A stretch of DNA of 64,000 bases from contig REBA01000014.1 in NCBI GenBank assembly GCA_004294225.1, positions 1 through 64,000 on the forward strand, written 5' to 3'. Shown here piece after piece: positions 47,032 through 55,677 of this stretch; positions within the stretch are counted from its first letter, which is position 1; each line of letters begins with the position of its first letter. The notes beneath the pieces were generated by a model. That model saw only the letters and a list, made by a program, of their open reading frames with translations, was not told the DNA's origin and ran no database searches. The stretch is from Cytophagales bacterium (lineage in GTDB: Bacteria > Bacteroidota > Bacteroidia > Cytophagales > Cytophagaceae). The translations under genes and the position numbers were made by a program.

Positions 47032-47754
47032 TTATAACATTCTTTTTTCTATTTCAAGTTTAATATCGTCTAAACTATTAAATAATTGAGAGAAATTATT
47101 AATAGCAAAATACCGCTCCTGGAACTTACCTTTTGAATAAGGAGTTTCTAATATTTTGGCAATATTAAAGTCATATTTAGGCACTCCTGCACTTAGTGCA
47201 TAAATTGTCTCTGCCCTAGAAGAAAGCATATGTGCACCATATATCTTTAGGTTATTATCAGAGGCTTTTAACCCAAATTGTATCGTGTGCCAATACATTT
47301 TTTTTAAATAAGAAATCACCTTTTGATTGCCCAAATTTTCTTGAGCCATTTTTCCCAAACCTCTTAAATAATTAGAATAATGAGGTTTAGTCAATAAAGG
47401 AGTATGCCCCATTACATCATGAAAAATATCATAAGTATCTATTTCCGATTCCATGTCTGCTTCGCTTCTAATCCAAGTTCTGCATGGATACCTATTATCT
47501 GCTAACATTCCAATAAATACATCATCTTCTACCATTTCTTCTAATGGAATTATTTCCCAGTCAGTAAAAGTGCTTATTCTTTTGTTTATTTCATCAAAAT
47601 CAGGGACATGGTCTGCTGGAAAACCCATCTTTTTCAAGCCCTCTAGCACCGCTTGATCAGCAACTTCTGGCAACATCAACATCATTCTGCTGAAAAGCGA
47701 CGTCCATATTTTATGATCTTGTTCGGTATAATTACTATAAATTTGCTTTGTCAT
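47032..47754 (-). CDS. phhA: Phenylalanine 4-monooxygenase
   Basis: A 240-residue enzyme of the biopterin-dependent aromatic amino-acid hydroxylase family. It oxidises phenylalanine to tyrosine with tetrahydrobiopterin and O2. The iron-binding motif HDVMGHTPLL lies near residues 112-121, and the third ligand Glu is in the segment SRAETIYALS. It lacks the N-terminal regulatory ACT domain, as bacterial forms do. Length is normal for the short monomeric form. The neighbouring thioesterase and CorA have no known link to it. Confidence 0.93.
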   Translation of the reverse strand: MTKQIYSNYTEQDHKIWTSLFSRMMLMLPEVADQAVLEGLKKMGFPADHVPDFDEINKRISTFTDWEIIPLEEMVEDDVFIGMLADNRYPCRTWIRSEADMESEIDTYDIFHDVMGHTPLLTKPHYSNYLRGLGKMAQENLGNQKVISYLKKMYWHTIQFGLKASDNNLKIYGAHMLSSRAETIYALSAGVPKYDFNIAKILETPYSKGKFQERYFAINNFSQLFNSLDDIKLEIEKRML

Positions 47755-47978
47755 TTTTTAATTAGGTTTTTGAAATAAAGATAATCAAGGAATATCCTTA
47801 AAGTTAATTTTTAGATTTAGTTTTATAAAAGTTTTTTAAAAAATATTTATCCAACAATATATATTTACAGACTTCTCCGAAATAAATTTTTCCAAAACAA
47901 ACCTTTTTTAAAAATTAAGGTATTAGAATTTAATATATTTAAATAATAAAAATCACTTCTGATACCAATAATCAATTC

Positions 47979-49268
47979 ATGAAAGTTCGCAATTATTATT
48001 TTACAGAATCTATACTAACTTTTATTTTCGTAATAAGCTCCATTGGCTTATTATCTAAAATTCCACTTGGCGATTTTTTCAACCCAGTGTCAAAGATGTT
48101 TGGAGACTTTCAATTATCAGATGTGGTATTTTCTCATATTCGTGAAAATAAAAATGCCAACGAAAAAATAGTATTGGTCAATATTGGAGACCTCAGTAGA
48201 GGTGGAATAGCAGAGCAAATCAATATACTCAGAAAACATAACCCCAAAGTAATAGGAATAGATGCTTTCTTTAGAAAACCAAGACATTCCTCTGACCCAG
48301 AGGAAGACAAAGTTTTGGTTCAAGAAGATTCTATGCTAGTAGATGCGTTTAGCAGAACCCAAAATTTAATCATAGTTAGCGAACTTATCGAAGATCAAAA
48401 TACAAGTAAAATTGAAACCCTAAAAATGTCTCATCCTATGTTTGTTCAACATGCCTATACTGGTTTTGCAGATATGATTTCAGAGGGAAGAGATGTGTTC
48501 AAGACAGCAAGAGAATGTATTCCTAAAGAGAAAATTGGAGATTCTATAGTTTTATCATTTCCTACTTTTATTGCCAAACTATATGATGAAAAAGCAGTTG
48601 AAAAATATTTAAATAGGGACAACGAAATAGAAATTATCAACTTCGAAGGAAATATCGATACTAGAACTGAAGGTGTATCTGGAAATTCAAAAACTACCTT
48701 CTTTGCACTTGATGCTGAGCAAGTTTTAAACGAACAGTTTGAGCCAGAAATCATCAAGGACAAAATCATTCTTATGGGTTACATGGGGTCTAGCTTTACA
48801 CAATCTAGCTGGACAGATAAATTTTTTACACCACTCAATGCCAATTATGTAGGGAAAACATATCCAGACATGTACGGAGTAGTTGTCCATGCTAATGTAG
48901 TATCTATGATACTTAGAGGTGAGTTTATAGATGAGATGAATCCCACTTTAAATCTAAGTATTTCACTCGTTTTAATTTTCTTTTTTATTTGGTTTCTTAC
49001 CTTTTGCTTTTATGTGTTAAAAGACTGGTATGACGGTGGTTCTAATATCGTAACCCTAATTTTGGTTTGTTTCCTAATGTTTTTAAATATTGAGATATTC
49101 AACAAGTACAATTTTAAAATAGATTTATCTTATTTGATGGTAGCCACATTCCTAAGTGGAAATCTAGTTGAAATTTATCAAGGAGTAATTAAAATGGGAT
49201 ACATTACAATTAAAGAAAAAATTGTAACTTGGAATAACAAAAAATTAAAATCGACAGAACAATTATAA
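47979..49268 (+). CDS. CHASE2-domain membrane protein without output domain
   Basis: A 429-residue membrane protein. One TM near 8-28 is followed by a large extracytoplasmic CHASE2 domain (about 35-330; LVNIGDLSRGGIAEQI, VIGIDAFFRKP, IILMGYMGSSF, YGVVVHANVVSMIL). Three TM helices follow (about 324-347, 355-376, 385-405), ending in a short basic tail. CHASE2 is normally the sensor part of adenylate cyclases or kinases; here no effector domain is present, so it must signal through a partner or be purely structural. The gene is followed after 18 bases by a FecR-like/TPR secreted protein. Confidence 0.85.
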   Translation: MKVRNYYFTESILTFIFVISSIGLLSKIPLGDFFNPVSKMFGDFQLSDVVFSHIRENKNANEKIVLVNIGDLSRGGIAEQINILRKHNPKVIGIDAFFRKPRHSSDPEEDKVLVQEDSMLVDAFSRTQNLIIVSELIEDQNTSKIETLKMSHPMFVQHAYTGFADMISEGRDVFKTARECIPKEKIGDSIVLSFPTFIAKLYDEKAVEKYLNRDNEIEIINFEGNIDTRTEGVSGNSKTTFFALDAEQVLNEQFEPEIIKDKIILMGYMGSSFTQSSWTDKFFTPLNANYVGKTYPDMYGVVVHANVVSMILRGEFIDEMNPTLNLSISLVLIFFFIWFLTFCFYVLKDWYDGGSNIVTLILVCFLMFLNIEIFNKYNFKIDLSYLMVATFLSGNLVEIYQGVIKMGYITIKEKIVTWNNKKLKSTEQL

Positions 49269-49286
49269 AAACTAAAACAAGAAAAC

Positions 49287-50213
49287 ATGAAAAACATCAT
49301 CTTCAGTTTCGGTCTTTTAATATCCTTATTATCTGGAGCATCTGCCCAAGAAGAGATATTCAAAGTATTGGCCTCCAAAGGAACAAATAAAGTTATGACA
49401 AATGGTAGCACAGAAGCAAAACCCCTTTTGATTGGTAAAAAACTTTTCAAAGGTGATAAATTAGTTTTATCCGAAGGATGCTATCTTGGCTTAGCACATA
49501 AATCTGGAAAAACAATAGAGCTTAAAAAATCTGGAACTTACGAAGTATCAAAACTAGGCTCGGAAGTAATGGCTCAAAACGCCACACTAGGAAAGAAATA
49601 TTTAGACTACGTAGTTAGCGAAATGACTGCCCAAGACGAAGATATGGCAAAAAATAGACATAAATACATGGCTGTTACCGGTTCGGTGGAAAGAGGCTTA
49701 GAAAGCATTAAGCTTATCGCTCCAGCTAATAATATAAAAAGCTTTGTTATCACAGCTCCAACTACTGTTCGCTGGAACAAACTCTTTGATGTCTCCACTT
49801 ATGAAGTAAAAATTATGAATCTTTTTGATGAATTAATTTACTCTACATCTACTAGTGATACTATGACAACCATCGATTTAAGCACTTTAAATAAAAGCAA
49901 TGTAAACGAAGTGCAAGTACTAAAAGTATGTTCTAAAAATAACAACGAAATCAAATCTACAGATTTAGCACTTAACTATATTGGTGGGGATAAAGGCTTA
50001 AAAATTAAGAAAGACATCCAAGAGCTAAAAAAAGAGATGCCAGAAGAATCGGCATTAAACCAACTGGTACTTGCCTCTTTTTATGAAGAAAATAAAATGT
50101 ATCTAGATGCAATGGAGGCATATATGAATGCAATGAAAATTCAGCCCGAAGTAGATGACTATAAAGTACTCTATGGAAAATTTTTATTAAGAACTGGAAT
50201 CGGAAATAAATAA
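49287..50213 (+). CDS. FecR-like secreted protein with C-terminal TPR-like helices
   Basis: A 308-residue exported protein with a signal peptide ending near SAQ. Residues about 25-95 resemble the FecR beta-domain (VLASKGTNKV, IGKKLFKGDKLVLSEGCYLGLAHKSGKTIELKKSGTYEV). The middle (about 145-230) looks like an Ig/fibronectin-type segment (FVITAPTTVRWNKLFDVSTYEVKI), and the end (about 250-300) holds TPR-like helices (LNQLVLASFYEENKMYLDAMEAYMNAMKIQPEVDDY). There is no cytoplasmic FecR helix, so it acts outside. Position 18 bases after the CHASE2 gene suggests the two proteins form one periplasmic sensing or assembly unit. Confidence 0.7.
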   Translation: MKNIIFSFGLLISLLSGASAQEEIFKVLASKGTNKVMTNGSTEAKPLLIGKKLFKGDKLVLSEGCYLGLAHKSGKTIELKKSGTYEVSKLGSEVMAQNATLGKKYLDYVVSEMTAQDEDMAKNRHKYMAVTGSVERGLESIKLIAPANNIKSFVITAPTTVRWNKLFDVSTYEVKIMNLFDELIYSTSTSDTMTTIDLSTLNKSNVNEVQVLKVCSKNNNEIKSTDLALNYIGGDKGLKIKKDIQELKKEMPEESALNQLVLASFYEENKMYLDAMEAYMNAMKIQPEVDDYKVLYGKFLLRTGIGNK

Positions 50214-50219
50214 AACTAA

Positions 50220-50255
50220 AAAGAAGGGAGATAAAGAAATCTCCCTTCTTTTTTT
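50220..50255 (+). terminator. Intrinsic terminator after CHASE2/FecR-like pair
   Basis: AAAGAAGGGAGAT (50220-50232), loop AAAGAA, ATCTCCCTTCTTT (50239-50251), then a T-run. A 13-bp stem ending the two-gene unit. Confidence 0.85.
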
Positions 50256-50287
50256 GATGTCATATTACTTTTTTATACTTCAAAGCA

Positions 50288-51640
50288 ATGAATAACAAAA
50301 AAATCTCCCTTCTCTTGCTATTTTTTCTTTTCCTAGTTGCTGGACTTCATCTTATTACTTTTTATGAAATAGCAGTAATACCTAAATATTTTTTACTAAG
50401 CTCAAGGATAGCTACCTATATATTTATTGTTTATTATGGCATTCAGAAAAAATCATTAACTACTTGGATTTTCATTAGTATGATTTTAGGAGCAGAATTT
50501 GGCTACACTTTTCCAGAAATTGCCTCAAACTTAAAAATACTTAGCAAAATTTTTCTGCGACTTATAAAATCCATAATTGCCCCATTATTGATAGCTACAT
50601 TAAGTGTCGGGATTGCAGCTCAATCAGATACAAAGCAACTAGGTAGAATGGCTTGGAAAGCCCTATTGTATTTTGAAGTAGTTACCACTATAGCACTTGT
50701 AATAGGAATATTTGCAATAAATATGAGTCAAGCTGGTGTAGGGATAAACTTTCCTAAAGATCCTCATGAAGAACAAATATCAGTTACCGAACAGAAGTGG
50801 CAGGACATTATCCTTCATGTGTTTCCAGAGAATATTGCCAAATCTATTGCTGAAGGTCAAATACTTCAAGTTGTGGTGTTTAGTATTCTATTCGGAATAG
50901 GACTTTCTCTCATTGATGAAAACCACAGAAAACCTTTAACCAATGTCTTAGAGGGTATAGGAGAAACAATGTTCAAATATACAAGTATAATCATGTATTT
51001 TGCTCCTGTCGCCGTATTTGGAGCTATTGCTTACACGGTAAGCCACATGGGGCTTGGGATATTAATCAATCTAATGAATTTATTACTTACCCTCTATTTT
51101 GCACTTTTTGCTTTAATATTATTAGTTTTTTTACCTATCGCACTAATTATAAAATTACCCATTCGGAAGTTTATAACAGCAGTAAGCGAACCAGTATCTA
51201 TCGCCTTTGCTACCACAACATCTGAGGCAGCATTACCCAAAGCCATGTCTGCAATGGAATCATTGGGTGTCCCAAGAAAGGTAGTGGCATTTATAATGCC
51301 TATGGGATATAGTTTTAATCTCGATGGCTCTACCTTATACCTATCGTTGGCTTCAATATTTGTAGCTCAGGCAGCAGGTATACATATGAGTTGGGAAAAG
51401 CAATTCACCATGGTATTGCTTTTGATGCTCACAAGCAAAGGGGTTGCAGGAGTTCCAAGAGCAACACTTGTAGTAATTGTCGCAACAGCTGCGAGCTTTG
51501 GTTTGCCACTTGAACCTATCTTTATTATTTTAGGTATAGATGAACTTATGGATATGGGAAGGAGTGCAGTAAATGTTCTAGGGAATTGCCTAGCTACCTA
51601 TGCAATAGGTAGTTGGGAAGGAGCAGTAGAGAAAAAATAA
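50288..51640 (+). CDS. Dicarboxylate/amino acid:cation symporter (DAACS family)
   Basis: A 450-residue membrane transporter of the sodium/proton-coupled glutamate-dicarboxylate group. It has about eight membrane helices and two re-entrant loops. The HP1 region is visible as AFATTTSEAALPKAM near 305-320 and the NLDGS motif (SFNLDGSTLYLSLA) near 342-355; the last helix region reads LGIDELMDMGRSAVNVLGNCLA. Such carriers take up aspartate, glutamate, malate, succinate or fumarate. It stands alone after a strong terminator. A first hydrophobic segment (about residues 5-30) suggests an extra helix compared with GltPh. Confidence 0.93.
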   Translation: MNNKKISLLLLFFLFLVAGLHLITFYEIAVIPKYFLLSSRIATYIFIVYYGIQKKSLTTWIFISMILGAEFGYTFPEIASNLKILSKIFLRLIKSIIAPLLIATLSVGIAAQSDTKQLGRMAWKALLYFEVVTTIALVIGIFAINMSQAGVGINFPKDPHEEQISVTEQKWQDIILHVFPENIAKSIAEGQILQVVVFSILFGIGLSLIDENHRKPLTNVLEGIGETMFKYTSIIMYFAPVAVFGAIAYTVSHMGLGILINLMNLLLTLYFALFALILLVFLPIALIIKLPIRKFITAVSEPVSIAFATTTSEAALPKAMSAMESLGVPRKVVAFIMPMGYSFNLDGSTLYLSLASIFVAQAAGIHMSWEKQFTMVLLLMLTSKGVAGVPRATLVVIVATAASFGLPLEPIFIILGIDELMDMGRSAVNVLGNCLATYAIGSWEGAVEKK

Positions 51641-51781
51641 TTTGGCGTGGTTGTTGTTATTTAATTGTTAATACTTCGACAAAATAAATATCAGAATTCA
51701 AAAAACAACTTAAATTTTAAATCTCTAAAAAATTATAAATTTGTTTGTTATATTCATGTTTTAATTAGAAAATATTATCGA

Positions 51782-52225
51782 ATGATGAAAATTAAACTTT
51801 TATTCTTAATCCTTTTTACATCAATTGTAAACCAAATTACAATAGCTCAAACTATTAATGGTGATACACTTATCACAAAATCTGGTTTAAAATACATTCC
51901 TATTAAAAGAGGAGATGGCCCTAGACCTTGGCCTGGGCAAAAGGTAAGCATTTTCTACTCTGTTCGTTTCGTCAATGCAAAAAAAATATTTGATTCTAAT
52001 AAAGGAGAAGATCCATTTAAATTCAAATTAGGTAAAGGCGAAGTTATTCCGGGCTTAGACGAAGGAATATATTTAATGCACACCAATGGAAAAATGAAAT
52101 TTATAATACCATCCCAATTAGCATATGGAAAAATGGGGAAACCTAATCCAGAAGGAAGTCCAAGATATCTTGTTCCTCCAAATACTGATTTAATCTATGA
52201 AGTAGAATTAGTAGATATTCATTAA
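51782..52225 (+). CDS. FKBP-type peptidyl-prolyl isomerase, exported
   Basis: A 147-residue protein with a signal peptide ending near TIAQ and a single FKBP domain (WPGQKVSIFYSVRFVNAKKIFDS, KFKLGKGEVIPGLDEGIYLM, LVPPNTDLIYEVELVDI). It should catalyse proline isomerisation in the periplasm. An in-frame upstream TTG would add 39 residues before the signal peptide, and is rejected. The next gene is convergent and separated by a 20-bp-armed hairpin. It is the second FKBP protein in this window. Confidence 0.88.
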   Translation: MMKIKLLFLILFTSIVNQITIAQTINGDTLITKSGLKYIPIKRGDGPRPWPGQKVSIFYSVRFVNAKKIFDSNKGEDPFKFKLGKGEVIPGLDEGIYLMHTNGKMKFIIPSQLAYGKMGKPNPEGSPRYLVPPNTDLIYEVELVDIH

Positions 52226-52238
52226 AAAATAAAATCAA

Positions 52239-52287
52239 TTTTTCATAAAAAAAGCGACGTAATTTATGTCGCTTTTTTTATGAAAAA
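52239..52287. terminator. Bidirectional terminator, 20-bp arms
   Basis: TTTTTCATAAAAAAAGCGAC (52239-52258) and its exact complement at 52268-52287, loop of nine bases. T-runs exist in both directions. The right arm contains the stop codon of the convergent 89-residue gene. Confidence 0.85.
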
Positions 52288-52547
52288 TGACCAATAGTAT
52301 TTTCTAATATTTGGAAAGATTCCCAAACTGATTGCTCAATCAATTCTAGATTTAAAGATTGAACATCCACTTCTATTCCATTTTCGGTAAAGAATTCTAC
52401 ATAAAAACCCATTAAAAATGCAAATGGTAACTCTAATACCTTTTCAATATCACCTATTCCTAAGTTAGAATATTTATTAGAGTAAAATTCATTCAACTCC
52501 GCCCAACACTTTGGATAATCATTTAATATCTTTTCAGCACAGTTCAT
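52278..52547 (-). CDS. Small hypothetical protein, 89 residues
   Basis: An 89-residue protein with balanced composition and predicted helices (CAEKILNDYPKCWAELNEFY, IEKVLELPFAFLMGFYVEFF). I do not recognise it. It is not antisense to another gene, has a normal start, and ends in a proper bidirectional terminator, which all support real coding. No signal peptide or membrane helix is clear. It stands between the FKBP gene (convergent) and the tandem-OmpA gene (divergent). Confidence 0.6.
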   Translation of the reverse strand: MNCAEKILNDYPKCWAELNEFYSNKYSNLGIGDIEKVLELPFAFLMGFYVEFFTENGIEVDVQSLNLELIEQSVWESFQILENTIGHFS

Positions 52548-52771
52548 ATTTCGTACAAATTAATTTAACATTAAGAATTCAATAAACATAGTAGCTACAT
52601 AATATTATATGTAGCTTTAGTAATTTGGGTTGTTCAACTATTCTATAACAAAAGGAAACATTTGTTTAAACAATGAAGTATAAAGCAATTATATTTTTAG
52701 AGTTTGGAATTTGCTAAAACAATTCCTCAATTTTAATACTTAAGATGTTTAAAAAAAGAATAAAGCACAAC

Positions 52772-55597
52772 ATGAAGCTAAATAAATTTAAAACACTCAT
52801 CATTATATTTTTTTGTATTACGATTAATTTTAATCTTAAAGCACAAGAAAATCTTCCTAAAATAGAAGGAGTAAAAGCAATGGAAATTGAAGCCAATGGG
52901 CTTTATGAAGAAGAAAACTACAAAGAGGCACTCCCCTATTTTCTGCTATTAGATAGCATTAAACCTAAAAACGCAAAATTTAAGGCAAGAACAGGGGTTT
53001 GTTACCTCAATCTTTCTACCAAATTTAAGGCAGTAAAATTCCTTCAAGAAGCTAAAGAGCTTGGCTATAATAAAGATGGATTGGATTATTACCTAGGATG
53101 GGGATACCATCTAAATCATGATTTTGACAATGCAATTAAATACTATACTTTATTCAAAGAAAGCATACATAAATCCACTAAAAACAATGTGAAAATAAAA
53201 GAGATGGAATTATTAATTGCTCAATGTAATTCTGGAAAAGAATTAATCAAAAACGAAGTACAAGCTACTATTGAAAACTTGGGTAAAAACATAAATTCTA
53301 CCTTTCAAGATTTCGCCCCATTAATCTCTGCTGATGAAAATACCCTAATTTTCTCCTCCAAACGCCCTAACTCTGGTAAAAAAGACGAAAATTTAGATTA
53401 TTATGAAGATTTATATATCTCTTATAAAGAACCTACTGGATGGAGTACTCCAAAAAATCTAGGGCCACCTATTAATACAAGAGTAAATGATGCAGCTTGT
53501 GGACTTTCTCTTGATGGTCAGCAATTATTTTTATACAAAAACGATACATTAGACAAAGACGCATCTGGAGGTGATATTTATCAAAGCGATTTTAAAAATG
53601 GTAAATGGTCTAAACCCAAAAGAATGACTAGTGCTATCAACTCAGCATTTTGGGAACCAAGTGCTAGTTTAATAGCTGACGAAAACACAATGTTCTTTTC
53701 TAGCGATAGACCAGGCGGATTTGGCGGATTAGACCTTTATGTTGTTCATAGAGATCCAAAAACAAAAGTATGGGGAAGCCCCAAAAACTTAGGAGCTAAC
53801 GTAAATACTGAATATAACGAAGATGCACCATACATACATCCAGACAGTAAAACGCTTTACTTTAGTTCGAACAACAAAAACAGCATGGGGGGATTTGATA
53901 TATTTACTAGCAACTATGACAAGCTTACTGATAGTGTTGGTTCACCTATCAATATAGGTTATCCTATCAATACCGCTGATAATGAACTTTACTTTGTTTG
54001 GTCTGCTGATGGCAAAAGAGGGTATTTCTCATCAGCTAAAGCAGATAGTTATGGTGAAGAAGATTTATATATGGTAACCCGCCCTAATGTAAAAGTAGAT
54101 TTAGTATTATTTAACGGTAAAATAAAAGCAGACAGCAAAGAAGTACCTGCTCAAATTACCATTATTGATAATACAACCAATAAAGTAGTAGCCTTTTATG
54201 ACTCAACTTCATTCTCTGGCGAGTACACTATTATGCTAGAGCCAGGTAAAAACTATGCAGTATCTATAGAATCTGGGAAATACCTTTCTCACTCAGAAAA
54301 TATCGTGGCTCCTATACATGGCTTTGCTAAAGTAGAACGCAATGTAGAAATGACTCCGCTAGATAAAGGTGGCTTGATAGTGCTAAACAATGTGTTTTTT
54401 GAGCAAGGTCAAACCGATGTAAAAAATGAATCTCATGGAGAACTTGATCGCTATATGGCAATATTAAACGAAAAGCCTGAATTGCTGATGGAAATTGCAG
54501 GTCATGCATCAGACTTTGGTGACGATCATGAAGCTAATCTAAAACTTTCTCAAAAAAGAGCAGAAGCTGTGATAGATTACCTCGTTAGCAAAGGAATAAA
54601 AAGAGATAGATTGAGGGCTATGGGTTACGGAGATAAATTTAATATTGCCGATAACTCTTCAGAAGAAGGTAAAAAAGCCAATACAAGAACTGAACTAATT
54701 ATCTACCATAACCTCAAGCAAGGAAAAGCCCCTGTTGCCACAGAAGGATTCTATAATGACTTAGCAAAAACTACTGACGAAAGTGGATTAAATCCTGTAT
54801 TAAAATTAAGAAGAGAAGCTACCATCTCAAACGGTGCTAAAGTAGCCGAAATGACCAAACAATATTTAGTAGAACAAGAAAAGAATGTATTCTTACCTAG
54901 CAATATGAGTGAAGAGCAAAAAGCTAAAGCAATTGAGGCTAGAATTTCTAAAGGAACACTGAAACCAGTAATTCTTAAAGGTAAAATACTTGATATTAGC
55001 TCTAACCAACCTATGTCTGCTGTTTTAAAACTTATAAGTGTTGATAACAAAACAATAGCAGAAGTAAAAAGTGGTGAAGATGGTAATTACTACTTAAAAA
55101 CAACTTTTGATACTGAAAAAAGCTGTATGCTTTCAGTACAAAAAGATGGTTACAACTTCGCTAATAAATCCTTCTTTATTCCTGCAAACAGCGATCAAAA
55201 AACAGAAATCACTAATGACTTCTTTTTGAAAAAATTAAATGCAGGTACCAAATTTGTTTTAAGAAACATTTATTATAATACTAATATGACCTCACTTAGA
55301 ACAGAGTCTATTCATGAGCTTGAGCAACTTGAAAACATGTTGAAGAAAAACCCTAAAATCGTGATTGAAGTAGCAGGACATACTGATGCAAAAGGAGATG
55401 CCTATAAAAACAAAATTCTATCTGAAAGAAGAGCTGAAGCTGTAGCCAATCACTTATTCTCTAAAGGAATTGCAAGAACTAGAGTAGTAGCCAAAGGATA
55501 TGGCGAAGAAAAACCCTTGGCAAGTAATGATGATGAGCTAGAAGGAAGAGAACTCAACAGGAGAACAGAAGTAATTATTTTAAAAACAGACAAATAG
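52772..55597 (+). CDS. PD40/TPR protein with two OmpA domains
   Basis: A 941-residue exported protein (a start at 52745, 27 bases upstream, is also possible). It has a signal peptide ending NLKAQ, TPR-like helices (about 30-150), PD40 blades (about 180-430, e.g. FFSSDRPGGFGGLDLY), a beta-sandwich region, a first OmpA domain (about 535-650; LNNVFFEQGQTDVKNES, IAGHASDFGDDHEA), a carboxypeptidase-regulatory-like domain (about 715-795), and a second OmpA domain (about 825-940; IEVAGHTDAKGDAYKN, LNRRTEVIIL). Two OmpA domains in one chain are rare. It would tie the outer membrane or a secretion complex to peptidoglycan at two points. Confidence 0.9.
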   Translation: MKLNKFKTLIIIFFCITINFNLKAQENLPKIEGVKAMEIEANGLYEEENYKEALPYFLLLDSIKPKNAKFKARTGVCYLNLSTKFKAVKFLQEAKELGYNKDGLDYYLGWGYHLNHDFDNAIKYYTLFKESIHKSTKNNVKIKEMELLIAQCNSGKELIKNEVQATIENLGKNINSTFQDFAPLISADENTLIFSSKRPNSGKKDENLDYYEDLYISYKEPTGWSTPKNLGPPINTRVNDAACGLSLDGQQLFLYKNDTLDKDASGGDIYQSDFKNGKWSKPKRMTSAINSAFWEPSASLIADENTMFFSSDRPGGFGGLDLYVVHRDPKTKVWGSPKNLGANVNTEYNEDAPYIHPDSKTLYFSSNNKNSMGGFDIFTSNYDKLTDSVGSPINIGYPINTADNELYFVWSADGKRGYFSSAKADSYGEEDLYMVTRPNVKVDLVLFNGKIKADSKEVPAQITIIDNTTNKVVAFYDSTSFSGEYTIMLEPGKNYAVSIESGKYLSHSENIVAPIHGFAKVERNVEMTPLDKGGLIVLNNVFFEQGQTDVKNESHGELDRYMAILNEKPELLMEIAGHASDFGDDHEANLKLSQKRAEAVIDYLVSKGIKRDRLRAMGYGDKFNIADNSSEEGKKANTRTELIIYHNLKQGKAPVATEGFYNDLAKTTDESGLNPVLKLRREATISNGAKVAEMTKQYLVEQEKNVFLPSNMSEEQKAKAIEARISKGTLKPVILKGKILDISSNQPMSAVLKLISVDNKTIAEVKSGEDGNYYLKTTFDTEKSCMLSVQKDGYNFANKSFFIPANSDQKTEITNDFFLKKLNAGTKFVLRNIYYNTNMTSLRTESIHELEQLENMLKKNPKIVIEVAGHTDAKGDAYKNKILSERRAEAVANHLFSKGIARTRVVAKGYGEEKPLASNDDELEGRELNRRTEVIILKTDK

Positions 55598-55606
55598 ACA
55601 TTAAAC

Positions 55607-55662
55607 TTTATTCATTAAAAAAGGTATAGATTTAAATATCTATACCTTTTTTAATGAATAAA
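55607..55662. terminator. Bidirectional terminator, 25-bp arms
   Basis: TTTATTCATTAAAAAAGGTA and onward form a left arm (55607-55631), exactly complementary to 55638-55662, with loop TTAAAT. It lies between the tandem-OmpA gene and guaA (convergent), and serves both. Confidence 0.85.
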
Positions 55663-55677
55663 AATCAAAGCTTTCCT

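Noticed and set aside
47979-49268. CHASE2 adenylate cyclase
   Set aside because: The protein ends shortly after the last membrane helix; no cyclase, kinase or GGDEF residues follow.
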